A stretch of DNA of 64,000 nt from Arthrinium phaeospermum. Taxonomy: Eukaryota > Ascomycota > Sordariomycetes > Amphisphaeriales > Apiosporaceae. The notes below the pieces were generated by a model. That model searched no databases. It was given only the letters and a program-made list of their open reading frames with translations, and was not told where the DNA came from. Location: positions 1,984,001 through 2,048,000 of the forward strand of contig QYRS01000003.1 in the NCBI GenBank assembly GCA_006503535.1, read 5' to 3'. Both the position numbers and the translations under genes were made by a program. Below are positions 1-10,703 of the stretch, one piece after another. Every line of letters starts with the position of its first letter. Positions within the stretch are counted from its first letter, which is position 1.

Positions 1-6
1 CTTTAA

Positions 7-967
7 GTGGGATCTGACCACCCCCAAGCTGAATGGGAACTTCCCTTTCTTCCTCATCCACCTCTCCCGAGACAACCTGCCCGGGAGAAATCAGCCCGCC
101 GTCCTACAGTTGACGGCGCCAGTACAATCACTCAGGAATTCAACCCGTTTTACCTCCCGGCCTTGAGTGAAGGCCGCAACACCATACCAAAATGCAGCAA
201 TCAACCGTCACCGTCCAGTTCGCACCGTCGCAATCCACCATCGGCTTCTTCCAGCCCCAGCAGTGGATTATGGCCTGCGAACCAACATAATCTCCAGCCC
301 TGGGAGATCTCTGTCTTTGAGCCGACAGACTTCTCCCTCTATGGGGTTGGGGACCAAGTTGGGAACACTGGCTCTACATCTGCTGATTGGCTGACGGGCA
401 TTGATCACTTCGGACTCGATGTCCCAGATGTGCAATGGTCCGGAAGCCTTCAGCCCCCTCAAGAAAACGCATTTGACTTTACACAAGTGTTTCAGAATGA
501 CATCTATGGTAAACATGAGCCTACAAGGTACTCTCATCTTGGTGATGTTGTCACTGACCTCGAAAATAGACCAACTACTTCTTGCAAACAGCACGCAGCC
601 ACCTGCGACCACTAGCTCTTCAGCATTCCCCGTGTCTTCTGCTCCTCCATCATTTTCCCCTGCTCTTGCCGCCTCACACTCCCCTACCCCTGAGTCCCAG
701 TCCCCGGACTCTTCTGGGACACAGACAAACTCGCGCAAACGCGCCTCTCCGCCAGTGGATTCTAGTACTGCTCTGAAGCGGCAGCGCAACAACGTTGCCG
801 CTAAGAAGTATCGTCAGAAGAAGATCGATCGTATCACCGAGCTGGAGATGGAACTCAAGGGTGTCCGGGATGAGCGTGATGATTTGAAGATCCGCCTCGC
901 ACGTCAAGAGGCCGAGGCATCTGCCCTCAGGTCGATGCTTCGCATGAAGGCTGGGTCGGAGAAATGA
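7..967 (+). CDS. bZIP transcription factor, 5' end unresolved
   Basis: Two frames join through an intron at 509-569 (61 bases, donor GTAAAC, branch region CACTGAC, acceptor ATAG), so the exons are up to 508 and 570-967. The last 60 residues form a basic leucine zipper: a basic region with the pattern N-x(2)-AA-x(2)-YRQKK, then heptad leucine/isoleucine positions in an acidic helix ending just before the stop. Such proteins dimerise through the zipper and bind DNA in the nucleus. The upstream part is Ser/Pro/Gln-rich and probably disordered or activating. No in-frame ATG exists in the first exon, because a stop at 4-6 opens the frame. The start therefore lies in an exon left of the window, or is reached by another splice (an ATG at 192 opens a different frame). 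The family call is firm; the start and regulon are unknown. Confidence 0.8.
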
Positions 968-2313
968 ATTGATTAGCCGATGTTCAACGAGGAGGGGCTG
1001 CTCATGCCAAGTTATGCTGACTGGTCTTCATCAGACGATGTCGGCTCTTGGTTTTGTCACTCATTTGGCCGTCGCAAGCGACGGTTCAAGTCGGACCAGG
1101 GAACGTGATTCTGTTCATTCATGGAAGGACGATATAATAAAAGGATAAGGGCTCGCTAGGTTTTAGGTTCACTTACGAGAATAGTCGTCGAAACACTTCT
1201 ACCAACCACACTTCGCGTCTGATCGTGCCTGAGTGAAATGATTTGAACATTATGAAGTAAACCTGCCTGTACTTAAGGGCTCTTATATCTCCATTGGTTG
1301 ATATGATGACATTGGAGATCAGAATGAATCATCTTATTTGGATCGATATCAAGGGGAGGTGGCATGCCCGGTACGCTGTCGTCTAACCTCCGCGGAGCAG
1401 TCGAAACCCCCAGGTGATTCACTATGAATCATTGGAGAAGATGTGGTCGTTACACGTATCGTCCTGGAATTGCCAGTTCAGGGAGCAATTGCATATACCA
1501 AGAGAAGGAATAACCAATCAGTTTGTATCCAACCTCGGAAGAAGGATGGACATTGTTAAATGCGCAAAAGTGCCAATAATTCGGACAACCAATCTGCAAG
1601 AGCCAGCCCATTTCCCTCCCACCCCCTTTTCGAGTCCGGTGATGGTGGGCGTGACCTACGATTCCCAGGCCACACAGGTGTTGTGGAATATACCTTAAGA
1701 ATCACTTATATGCTAGTTGCTTGAAACAGTCTACATGTATGTGTCTCCGTGGTCAGACGCCTAGGGCTTGTTTCCAAAAACAGGAGATCCTGTAATAACA
1801 ACAATCAACGTATACGTCGTACACCTCTGCTGCGATGCTTTGTGTGGTCGACATAATACATAAGTATATTCACTGGCATTGCCCCGAAGCTCTCACGGCA
1901 TTGTCTCAGTCGAGCAACCCAATATGAGGTAGGGGAAGGGGTAACAAGCCACGTTTTTTGCAATGTGATATTATATTCGCTACTTATCAAGGATATCGAG
2001 TATTCATTAGCAATGTCGAAACTCATAGCGTGCTAAATACATTTTCAGTAGTTTCTTATTTGAAATACCATTCGTTAGAGTCGAAATTAACCATGGATGT
2101 AGAGATGTTGAATCTCTACCCTGGGCCTTACTTAGATATGTACCCCTGAGGACCATTGCAACACCCCTCTCATCACCAGAGCCATCATATTTAACAAACT
2201 GTAACCCCTTTATGAGAGGGAACATCAAAGCCCCACCGAACAAACCCGTATCAGAATAGCAACCCAGAGCCCCTTTTATTCCAATGGCCGTATCCAGTCC
2301 ATGAATGGCCGGC
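968..2313. other. Intergenic, no gene seen
   Basis: Between the bZIP stop and the end of the convergent BYS1-like gene. The first 200 or so bases are presumably the bZIP 3' UTR. The short open frames here have no family signal and no coherent splicing. Confidence 0.5.
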
Positions 2314-2953
2314 TTAGCAAAGAGCCAAGACCATGTCCGTAGGATTTGGGCATGTGGGCATGTAGGGCCACTCGCAGCCCGTCTCACCCGGATTGCAGAC
2401 AATCTGGCAGTTGGTGTTGGGCCAGTAGCCGACGCGGCGCTGAGCACGGAACGGATCGCCGTCTACGGCGCTCAGGTCGTACTAGGCAGTACCGCCCTTG
2501 ACTGTACAGATAGCAAGTTAGAAAAAAGAGGAAGGGTCAAGATCGGTAGAGCATATAATGAACAAGGACTACAATGCTGTGTGCATTGCATAATAAACTC
2601 GGAAGAGAAAAGGTGACAGGTGTATATCAGTGAGTGAGAGTGGTTGAGTAGCCTGAGGAAGTTACGAAAATGGACGTACTGGCACCCTCCATCTGAAAAG
2701 GGTGTGAAAGACCAGCGTTGTTAGCACACTTGAGGGAGACGCCGATATTGTCGTTGTGGATGTCCTGAAACGTGGCACTGCTGCCGCCGCCCATGGCCCG
2801 GGTAGCACTCGCTGTGCCGTCGGTTTTGGCGGACGCGCACCAGATGGTAAAACCACAGTGGTTCTCGACACGGGTGGCGCCGGCAGAGACAACGCTGTTA
2901 TCGGCAGATAGGAGGAAGGGGGTTAGAGTAAGGATTCCAACGGTGAGCTGCAT
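2314..2953 (-). CDS. BYS1/thaumatin-like small secreted protein
   Basis: Exons 2953-2666 and 2481-2314 give 151 residues. The 184-base intron has donor GTAACT, a CTAAC branch about 35 bases before the end, and acceptor CCTAG. Choosing this pair restores the family block F-Y-D-L-S-A-V-D-G-D-P-F across the junction. The N-terminus is a hydrophobic signal-like segment (about residues 1-25). It is followed by N-x-C-G-F-T, which opens the BYS1 (antigenic thaumatin-like) domain, and by a C-terminal stretch with cysteines spaced as in the family (N-C-Q-I-V-C). The mature part has eight cysteines, consistent with disulfides and secretion. The biochemical role of this family is not established. A nearer acceptor (TACAG, 2 dozen bases upstream) would cause a frame stop, so inefficient splicing would give a truncated form. 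Confidence 0.8.
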
Positions 2954-5200
2954 GATGGCAGAGGGAAGAGGGACTAGGTCTATATGAAAGGGGTTGGAAG
3001 TATGGCTTGGGGATAAGGCGAAGAAGATAGGGGACGGTAGATATTGCCTTGCTAACGTTGTCGAGAATGGTGATATGTTGAAGTTTGAGGATGAGGATTC
3101 GATGATGGGTTTTATATTACTGTCTTTTCCTTTTCGTTTTCGGTGCCCTCGTCAGCCTTGACCTATGGAGCCAATCGCAGTTCTACGATGGAATTTCTTT
3201 ACTTCGAGTACCTCCTTGTATTCATCGTGGTGTGCAGATGTTGCTATGGAGTGGGAATCCTTCTATACGGGCCTCGATACGGAGCGGGTTCACGAGTTCT
3301 TTCAGCTCTAAGAGATTCGGCCACGATACTAGGCTAGGAAACCCGGACGATTTCCACATCATTTACTTTAGAGGTCCGAGCACAGCGGAATAAGACGATA
3401 TATAATTAATATACCTTATTATATATACTCTTTGCTTTTAAGTGATTATATATAGGCTAGCCCCTTTTTAAACTTACTTATTACTTAGAGCCGCTTATCG
3501 TTATTCGCGGCTTACTAATAAAATCTTAATAAATATTAAAAGAACCTAGATCACTATAGGCTATAAAAATCTTCTTTAAACGTATTACTAAGTTTTTATT
3601 TAAGCTATTATAACCGAAATAACTAATATATTAGCGACTTCACTCCGAAAATTGCTCCAGGATGTGGAATACGGCCTCAGGACGGCGAGTCGTCTTGGAT
3701 ATCTAGATGACCTGACCTCTGATATGTGCTTCAGGCTAATGATTAATCCTGAATAAAGTGGAATGTCCTATATGCCGCGTATGCAAAAGAAATCGCAGGG
3801 AACGGCGAATAATGCTGCATTGATAGTTACCCCCTTTCTTCTAGATTATGCGAGGTGTGTCTTACTTGACAATACAATGCATACTTTAAGTTGTGTGACT
3901 CGGTTGAGATAGGACAAGCATTCAACTCTGAAGCTGCCGTGATGAGAGATTCCGCACTTTGGACTACACGGGGCCTCCAAGTACCTTAGAATCTTTAACT
4001 GCCGCAGAAGTATAGTCGAGCCTGAACTCTTTACCGTTTTCCTTTGCCTCAAGTTTGATACCAGGTTAGCATTGACAATGGAGACCTCGACTGCTAGCAT
4101 CTGCGCTACCAAATTGAATGTGCCCCTTACAGGAATACCATGAGTGACGATTTGTTGGGTAGCACTGCGTACAACATTTCCTGCATGATCGTACTCTAAC
4201 CTTATCCCTAGTTTGCTACCGCGAAGGACTGGACCCGTGTGGTTGGTACCGATCCCCATTCGGCCGTTCCAAAGATGCTGTAGCCTCAAATGCTTAAACT
4301 TACGTTGTTAGTGACGGCTTGTGGTCCCGGGTTCCCCAGGGAACTCGATGGGTGAATACGTTGCAGTCATCTCCCCCCCCACCCCCCCGGAAGACGACAA
4401 TGGCTCTTGCTTTACTGCTGGTCGAAGTTTCACCCCAGTGGTATTTGCCTTCTATCTGAAGTTATTCCTAGAGCCTGGATTCGCGGTTTAGTAGAATAGA
4501 TACCTGAACGATCTCGCTGCGTACAGCATACCAATGCAATACAATGATACTAATCAGAATGGATGTGCCCAAAATACTATTTATCAAGGGCCAACCTGGT
4601 CCGAACCTAAACTCAACCAGGATTTCAAGCACCATACTTCGTATCGTTAATCTATAAGGTCTTTGTGTACCGTCCGCCTTTCTAAGGGGAGCCATTCTGA
4701 GGCTTAGTAAGGATAGGAACACTTCCGAGCCAATTGGGAATGCCCCGATACACTAGCTTTCGCAGCGCAGACAACCGGGGGCAGATTTACCTCGAAAACA
4801 CCCCTAGCGAGTGTGAATGGGGCGTATGCCTGATACAAGAGATAGTTGACCCCTAGCATTGTTAATATTCTCAATTAGACGTCTTTTTTGAGAATAAGGG
4901 TGTTGCAGCAGAGGAGTGGGGTCTCGGTAGCCCCGGGAAGGTTATGGACGCGGATAGCTAGCCGGCGATCGGTAGGTAGACTTAGCATATGGATTTGGTC
5001 AGGATATTACGTCGACGAGCTACAGTGGCTGTTAATGCTGACAAGCGCGGCACAGGAAGAGGGGAGCTGCGGCACAGCGTCGCCGATCCAAGCCACCCAT
5101 TTGAACAGTAACAGGACGGAATCAACCTCCTACCCACGCGGCCAGCAATTATATATCTCTAGTTTATTGACATTGACGAGTATCGCTACTTGTTTTCAAC
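2954..5200. other. Intergenic, partly AT-rich
   Basis: Promoter region of the BYS1-like gene on the left and of the FAD oxidase on the right, with the AT-rich block listed separately. A 147-codon minus-strand frame at 3846-4289 shows no domain or codon pattern that I trust. A C-rich run sits near 4371-4390. Confidence 0.5.
3390..3634. repeat. AT-rich island, probable RIP-mutated repeat remnant
   Basis: The stretch is dominated by TA, TTAA and CTTA words and has very few CpG or CpA steps. It sits abruptly inside ordinary-composition DNA. This is the look of repeat-induced point mutation (C-to-T in CpA) acting on a duplicated element in Pezizomycotina. No open frame, terminal repeat or transposase can be read, so the parent element is unknown. 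A plain AT-rich spacer is the alternative. Confidence 0.5.
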
Positions 5201-6778
5201 ATGACCATATCTGTGGATCTTGACCCGAAGCTCTCCGAGGAGGGCTCTGTTGTGCTCCCTGGTAGCGAAGCCTTCACCAACTTGACGACCCGATGGAGAG
5301 AATGGCACGGGCCTGAGGTTGTCGCTGTCGTGAAAGCGGCAACTGAGGGCGATGTCCAAGAAGCAGTGAGCTTCTCTTCCTCGTTGGTAGCCAATTGTCG
5401 GGTTGCTAAGCTCGATCGCTTCCTAGGTTCGATATGCGAACAGTCACGGGATGCCCTTCGTGGCACGCTCTGGAGGCCACGGCGCAACAGAGGCGCTGGC
5501 GGCGGCGAAGAATGCCATCCAGATAGACTTGCGAGCCATCAATCACGTCAAGGTGTCCACAGACGGGAAAACAGCAAGGGTCGGAGGGGGTGCCACTGTG
5601 AAGCAAGTCGTTGCCAGCTTGAGTGCCGTGGGGAAACAGACTGGTAAGTTATCTGTTTAGACCAGGCCAATCTGATTTCGACTGATCGCCAAAGTAACGG
5701 GTATATGCGAGAGTGTCGGAATCTCCGCACCCATCCTTGGCGGGGGGCACGGCTGGTTACAAGGCCAGTACGGGCTGCTTGCCGACCAAATCATCTCTGC
5801 GCGCTTGGTTCTCCCCAATGGCGACGCTGTAACCATATCTCAAGATTCCAACCCAGATCTCTTCTGGGCCATCCGGGGTGCTGGCCACAACTTTGGTCTT
5901 GCCGTTGAATGGGAGTATCGTATCTACGACGTCAAGAATCCGAAGTGGTCTTACGAGATATTCATCTTCTCCGGCGATAAGCTCGAGGCACTCTACGAGC
6001 TCACTAACCGAATGATGAAAAGTCAGCCACCCGAGGTAATCCACTGGGGGTATATCATAAAAGTCGCCGAAATCGACGCGGAACATGTACGTGGATGTGC
6101 CCGTGATGATCCCAAAGCTTCAGGGCAGCGCTAATAAGCCCGCAGCCGATTATCTGGTATGCCATCATCTATGATGGACCAGTCGACACAGCTCGCGAAT
6201 ACGCAAAGCCAATCCATGACATCGGGCCTCTCTCTGTCAACGCCGGGGAGGCCACGCAACCCGAGCTAGCGGCCTTGACTTATATGAGCGAGGGCTCGGG
6301 CGGCTGTGCGTACGGGTTCACGTCGCTGCGCTACCCCATCGGCCTCAAGACGTACAACACAGCCGCCCTGCGGAAGGTGTACGACGACATCGACGAGACT
6401 TTCCGGCGGGTGCCGGCGCTGGCCGGGTCGTTCTTCCTGCTCGAGGGCTACTCGACGCAGGGCGTCCAGGCTGTGGACGAGGCGAGCACGGCGTTTCCGC
6501 ACCGCAGTGATGAGATCCTCGTCACGTCCTACGTTCAGTACAAACCCGATCCGGCGGTCGACGGCGTGGCGCAGGAATACGGTGGCAGGCTGCGGAAGCA
6601 CCTGCTTGAAGGCAGCGAGGACCCAGAGCACCTGCGGGCGTACGTGAACTACGCCCATGGTACAGAGAGCTTGCAGGAGATCTACGGGTGGGAGGAGTGG
6701 CGGCTAGAGAAGCTGAGGAGCTTGAAGGCCAAATGGGATCCAGAGAACAGGATGCGTTACTATGCTCCTATCGTGTAA
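5201..6778 (+). CDS. BBE-type FAD-linked oxidoreductase
   Basis: Four exons, 5201-5365, 5427-5643, 5695-6086 and 6146-6778, give 468 residues; the introns are 61, 51 and 59 bases and all phases agree. The protein is a VAO/PCMH flavoenzyme with a C-terminal berberine-bridge domain (Y-V-N-Y near the end, then D-P-E-N). The R-S-G-G-H-G motif places the FAD-linking histidine at H73, and T-G-I-C-E-S-V-G places a cysteine at C132. That spacing matches bicovalent enzymes such as glucooligosaccharide oxidase. The G-G-G-H-G loop follows. No signal peptide is visible, unlike the secreted sugar oxidases, so an intracellular or specialised-metabolism substrate is more likely. The substrate cannot be read from sequence. 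Confidence 0.9.
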
Positions 6779-7589
6779 GGCAAGTGTCACTCTCGGACCG
6801 CTAATAGAACCTGATAAGTTGCGGCCATCTTCGGATTCTTGTTATTTACTCTGTGACGTTTGCAGCCCGTGGAGAAGAAAGGGCGAAAGGGGATACGTGT
6901 TATGACGTGACATTAGCATATGTGACTACATCTAGATACACCCAATGTTTATGCCACTTCTGTTGGGACGACATAGGATATTCAACACGGCTGCCCAGCA
7001 CAATTTCGTTCAGCTTAGTTGGATACAGCAGGTGCTTTCTGAGTAGAGTGCCTTCCTTCTGAATGAACACTTGGTCTGATGTCACCTGCATGTTGGATGG
7101 AAGACTTTCAAGCAGTCGACAGAGGAAGCGAGGACAGCCTTTTGTACGCAGTCCGCTGAGTCACCAGCAGCGACCGGAGATAGGACCGGAACCGGAGAGG
7201 GAATTTTGCAGTCACCGGTATGTTGGCCGTTATCAAGCTTTTGTCGATCCATGGGAGTCATAATTGGTTGTTGGAATGCTTTTGAGAGTTGCGAAGGTAT
7301 CGGGTATGATACCTTGTTTTTAAGTTTATTATTTTTGAGGTAACCTGCTCTTTGTAAGTCTTTTGTTTCTGCCGGGAAACCTTGGTACGAATCGAAAAAA
7401 GAAAGAAAGAACAATGTCACCTGCATCGCCCAGATGGGTCCTACTAATATATTTCTTCCCTCGAGGTTCGCCAATTCAGCTGCATTCAATCTATCTCATT
7501 CTACATATCTTTCACATCAATTTCACAAGGAAGCTTGCTATTCTGATAACTTATTCAACAACCGGGGGAGACGAAGGATAGGAGATAAG
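6779..7589. other. Intergenic, promoter region of GT32 gene
   Basis: Holds the 3' UTR of the FAD oxidase and the upstream region of the GT32 gene. Several small frames are present, none convincing. Confidence 0.5.
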
Positions 7590-8654
7590 ATGACGAAGCT
7601 TTCCCAGAGTCACCATTGGGAACTCTGGTCGGTTTTCTCAGCAGCTACATCACGACTTCGCAGGCGAGCAGTTATCCTTCTTCTTGGCTTGGGCTTGGTA
7701 TGCTTCTCATCCCTGATCTACCTGACGTACCAAACGCCCTCGAAACCCCCGGAACCCACGGAACCCACGGAACCCCCGGAACCCCCAGGCCCTATTGCGG
7801 CTTCGGTACAACCTGAAAGACTCCACTGGATGTCTCCTTCCGCGGCGGCGACACCATCTCTCATCCCTCGCCAAATATGGCAGATACTGCTGCCAATGCC
7901 CGAAAGCGTTTCCGCAAAAGGTATATGGGAGGCACATGACCACTCGTGGCTGCATATGAATCCCGACTACACTTACACCAGAATCGGCGCAGAAGGCGCC
8001 GCGGCCTTCATCAACGAGCAGTTCCCCGGCCGGTCAGACATACTTGAGACATTCATGGCTATGCAGAACCCGGCAATGAGATCCGACTTCCTACGCTACG
8101 TGCTTCTTCTTGCCGACGGCGGGATCTACACCGACACGGATACGACTGCCGTGAGACCGATCAACGAATGGGTACCGGATCAATTCAGAGACAGCGCAAA
8201 GGTACTGGTTGGAATTGAGTGGGACATACGAGACGAGGAAGACCAGAAATGGTTCGTCTACCCGATACAGTTCGCCCAATGGACGTTTGCTGCTACTCCC
8301 AATCACCCAATCATGGAGGACTTGGTAAACTCCGTGCTCCGCAGCATGGAATACCATACGGCAAAATACCAAACCACGATCGACAAGCTAGAGTTGAGCA
8401 GCCAGGAAATTGTCGACACCACGGGCCCTACAGTGTGGACAAGGGCCGTTTGGCGTCACATGCAAGCACAGGAGCCTTCCTTGACCGACATGCGGAACCT
8501 CTCCTTTTTGCAAGAGCCGACCTTGTACGGAGACGTGCTCCTGTTTCCCATCAACAGCTTCGGGTCCGGCCAGGCGCACTCTGGCAGCTCGAGTTCCACT
8601 GAGGATGCTCTGGTCAGACATCACTGGCAAGGTTCCTGGAGAACAGGTGAATAG
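7590..8654 (+). CDS. GT32 (Och1-like) glycosyltransferase
   Basis: A single exon of 354 residues. The ATG at 7590 is chosen because it directly precedes a basic stretch and a single membrane segment (about residues 27-48), giving a type II Golgi-type topology; the frame is open upstream but lacks family character. A Pro/Glu-rich stem (about 51-69) is built from a short DNA repeat. The catalytic domain then contains I-P-R-Q-I-W-Q, the S-D-F-L-R-Y helix and the G-G-I-Y-x-D-T-D block, with the metal-binding DTD at 182-184. These mark the Gly_transf_sug/Och1 family, which transfers mannose or related sugars to glycans in the secretory pathway. Donor and acceptor are not predictable here. Confidence 0.88.
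   Translation: MTKLSQSHHWELWSVFSAATSRLRRRAVILLLGLGLVCFSSLIYLTYQTPSKPPEPTEPTEPPEPPGPIAASVQPERLHWMSPSAAATPSLIPRQIWQILLPMPESVSAKGIWEAHDHSWLHMNPDYTYTRIGAEGAAAFINEQFPGRSDILETFMAMQNPAMRSDFLRYVLLLADGGIYTDTDTTAVRPINEWVPDQFRDSAKVLVGIEWDIRDEEDQKWFVYPIQFAQWTFAATPNHPIMEDLVNSVLRSMEYHTAKYQTTIDKLELSSQEIVDTTGPTVWTRAVWRHMQAQEPSLTDMRNLSFLQEPTLYGDVLLFPINSFGSGQAHSGSSSSTEDALVRHHWQGSWRTGE
7748..7791 (+). repeat. Short in-frame tandem repeat encoding Pro-Glu-rich stem
   Basis: About four imperfect copies of a nine-base unit of the form GGAACCC(A/C)C encode alternating P-E-P/T residues in the stem of the GT32 protein. Length variation would change stem length without shifting frame. Confidence 0.65.
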
Positions 8655-9337
8655 TTTGGGTCTTGTTGTGTTGGAGTCAGAGGGTGCGTATTTGGGATAC
8701 GAGGAGTACGGCGTTACAAGACAATGGCTCCAGTAAGAACACGGCGAGTGATTGGAGATGACGAAGGAACCTTGTGCTTGCCTTGCTGTGTGTGCTCATA
8801 ACATTAATAGTCTAATATAATTAATGTTCACTGGTATCAATCGCACAACCTGCAGCCGCCCATTAATGAACCAAACAAGTAAGAACAAACACACCAATCA
8901 GCGATCAGCCAAATTGATCGGATAGGCACTGGAAGCTGAAGGATGGAGGAGAATCTGGATCGCCTGGGGTACTACCTATTTCAATGGACACTTAGGGAAG
9001 GAGCTTGGGCCCATGCTGCTAGGTAGCGGTAGCGGGGAAGTGGCGGGCGGGCAGGCGTGTGCCTGGCAGCTTCGGGGCGCTAAAACAATTGTTGAATGGA
9101 GCTTCGTGGGGAGCTTCCTTCCCACCTGACGCAATTGTCAAATGCAAACATCATTCTGGGGTTCACAACATCTGCATCAACCACGAGAGGTGTATGAATT
9201 GACACAACCCTTCACTTGACAAGGTAGACAAAGCAGTCAAACACAGACCCCCCATTTCTACAACCTCAGTGCCTGTTTTTGGGTTCCGAGAAACCCATAA
9301 ATCAATTCCTTCCACAAAACACCACAACTTTGTCACA
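8655..9337. other. Intergenic, frataxin promoter region
   Basis: 3' UTR of the GT32 gene and upstream region of frataxin. No gene seen. Confidence 0.5.
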
Positions 9338-10004
9338 ATGACCCGATCAAGCTTCGGTAGACTCGGCCGCCTCGCGGGCCGTACACTTCAAAGCCGTATG
9401 GTTGGTGCAGGCGCCAGCACACGATTCTTGCTGCCCCAGAAGACGCGTATGGCATTCACTTCCGCGACGCCTGTCTCGCGAGCCCTGTTTTCCACGACGT
9501 CACGAACCGCGAAGCCCCTCTCCCCGGAGGAGCTGAAGACCGCCAAGCCCGACGACCTCACCGACGCAGACTACCACGAGCTGTCCGACGAGTATCTCGA
9601 TGTCCTACTTGCGCATCTTGAGGAGAGACAGGACAAGTCCGACGACATTGATGTCGAGTACAGCGTGAGTATTCTCCCATGCGCCCCTGCAGCTGTTGTT
9701 TCCCGCGTGGGCTTGAAGAATACGACTAACGACCTGCCTGCCAATTTAGTCTGGTGTTATGACCATCAAGACCAAGCACGGCGACTATGTCATCAACAAG
9801 CAGCCTCCGAACAAGCAGATCTGGCTGTCTTCGCCCCTGACGGGCCCGAGACGTTACGACTGGGTGGTCGTTAGTGAAGACCAAAGCTCCAAGCAAGACA
9901 CCGCTGTTGGTGCTTGGGTGTACCTCCGTGACGGATCGTCGCTGACCGAACTGCTTCGCCAAGAGATCGATGTTGAGATCGATCCCTACGGGCAGGTGGA
10001 ATAG
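9338..10004 (+). CDS. YFH1: Frataxin (mitochondrial iron-sulfur assembly)
   Basis: Exons 9338-9664 and 9750-10004 give 193 residues; the 85-base intron has donor GTGAGT, branch CTAAC and acceptor TTTAG. The N-terminal 60 or so residues are rich in Arg/Ser and lack acids, as in a mitochondrial presequence. The frataxin fold follows: an acidic first helix ([12 protein letters not shown]), D-D-I-D-V-E-Y-S, then the signature [14 protein letters not shown] and Y-D-W-V. Frataxin binds iron and stimulates sulfur transfer on the ISCU scaffold in the matrix. An in-frame upstream extension would need a non-ATG start, so the ATG at 9338 is preferred. Confidence 0.95.
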
Positions 10005-10403
10005 AGATCCAAGAGGCACTGGAGTATGTGAAGAAGTATACAAGGGCGAGACGCCGCAAACAGTGGTACGATGAGCGGTGTCTCGGAATACTCTTTTATC
10101 GGTTGACGTGTATAATAGCATTTTTTGCTTTTTTAAGGAGTACTGAAGGGAAACGGCAGGAACAACACTTGGCAGATGCGTTTGTAAACACCAGCATATG
10201 GATTGGGGGTGATCAAACAGCACTGGACTGATGTCCTTGCAAGCGTATGAATAGGTGTGTGTATTGAACCATTTTAGCGAAACCCATCAAAAGACAAACA
10301 TTACTCGAGACGCCTTATGCCATGCAGTTCAACTTCGACCGGCGAAGTACTATACATATAGTGAGAAGACCGGCAGCATAGAGCGTGCCAAAGCAGGTCA
10401 CCC
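10005..10403. other. Intergenic
   Basis: 3' UTR side of frataxin and of the small minus-strand gene that converges on it. No separate gene seen. Confidence 0.45.
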
Positions 10404-10703
10404 CTACCTGCCAGTACTTTTCTTCTTCGAATCCCGCGTCCCCGAGTCCCGTTTCTTTGAAGATTTCGAGGACCTGCTCGACTCGCCAGTCACCCAGAAC
10501 CTCTCCATGGGATCGGTGTGGTTGGTGTATTCTGTGAGCTTGTCGTGGCGTGGCACCCGATTCAGAGCTTCACGAAAGGCCGAGCTGCTTTTGGAGCTTG
10601 AGTTACCTCGGGGTCTGCTTGATGCGGGTTGCGGGTCGATAGACCCGGGATGAGGCTTGAAGTCTTACCTGGAATGCCCGTTGCTGGAACTTGATCGGTT
10701 CAT
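10404..10703 (-). CDS. Small basic Ser/Lys-rich protein, unrecognised
   Basis: The first exon is 10703-10669, starting M-N-R-S-S-S-S-N-G-H-S. A GTAAGA donor leads to exon 10584-10404 (acceptor GCAG), giving 71 residues; an acceptor 12 bases earlier (exon from 10596) keeps frame and adds four residues. The product continues F-R-E-A-L-N-R-V-P-R-H-D-K-L-T-E-Y and ends in a Ser/Lys/Arg-rich tail. Third positions are mostly G or C, as in neighbouring genes. The upstream minus strand carries a TATAAA-like box near 10797 and a CA-rich leader typical of fungal 5' UTRs. No family is recognised. A second frame across the same exon also looks coding, so the frame choice is not certain. Confidence 0.45.

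Noticed and set aside
3846..4289. A 147-codon minus-strand frame in the gap before the first FAD oxidase
   Set aside because: No domain, no splice partners, no coding bias.
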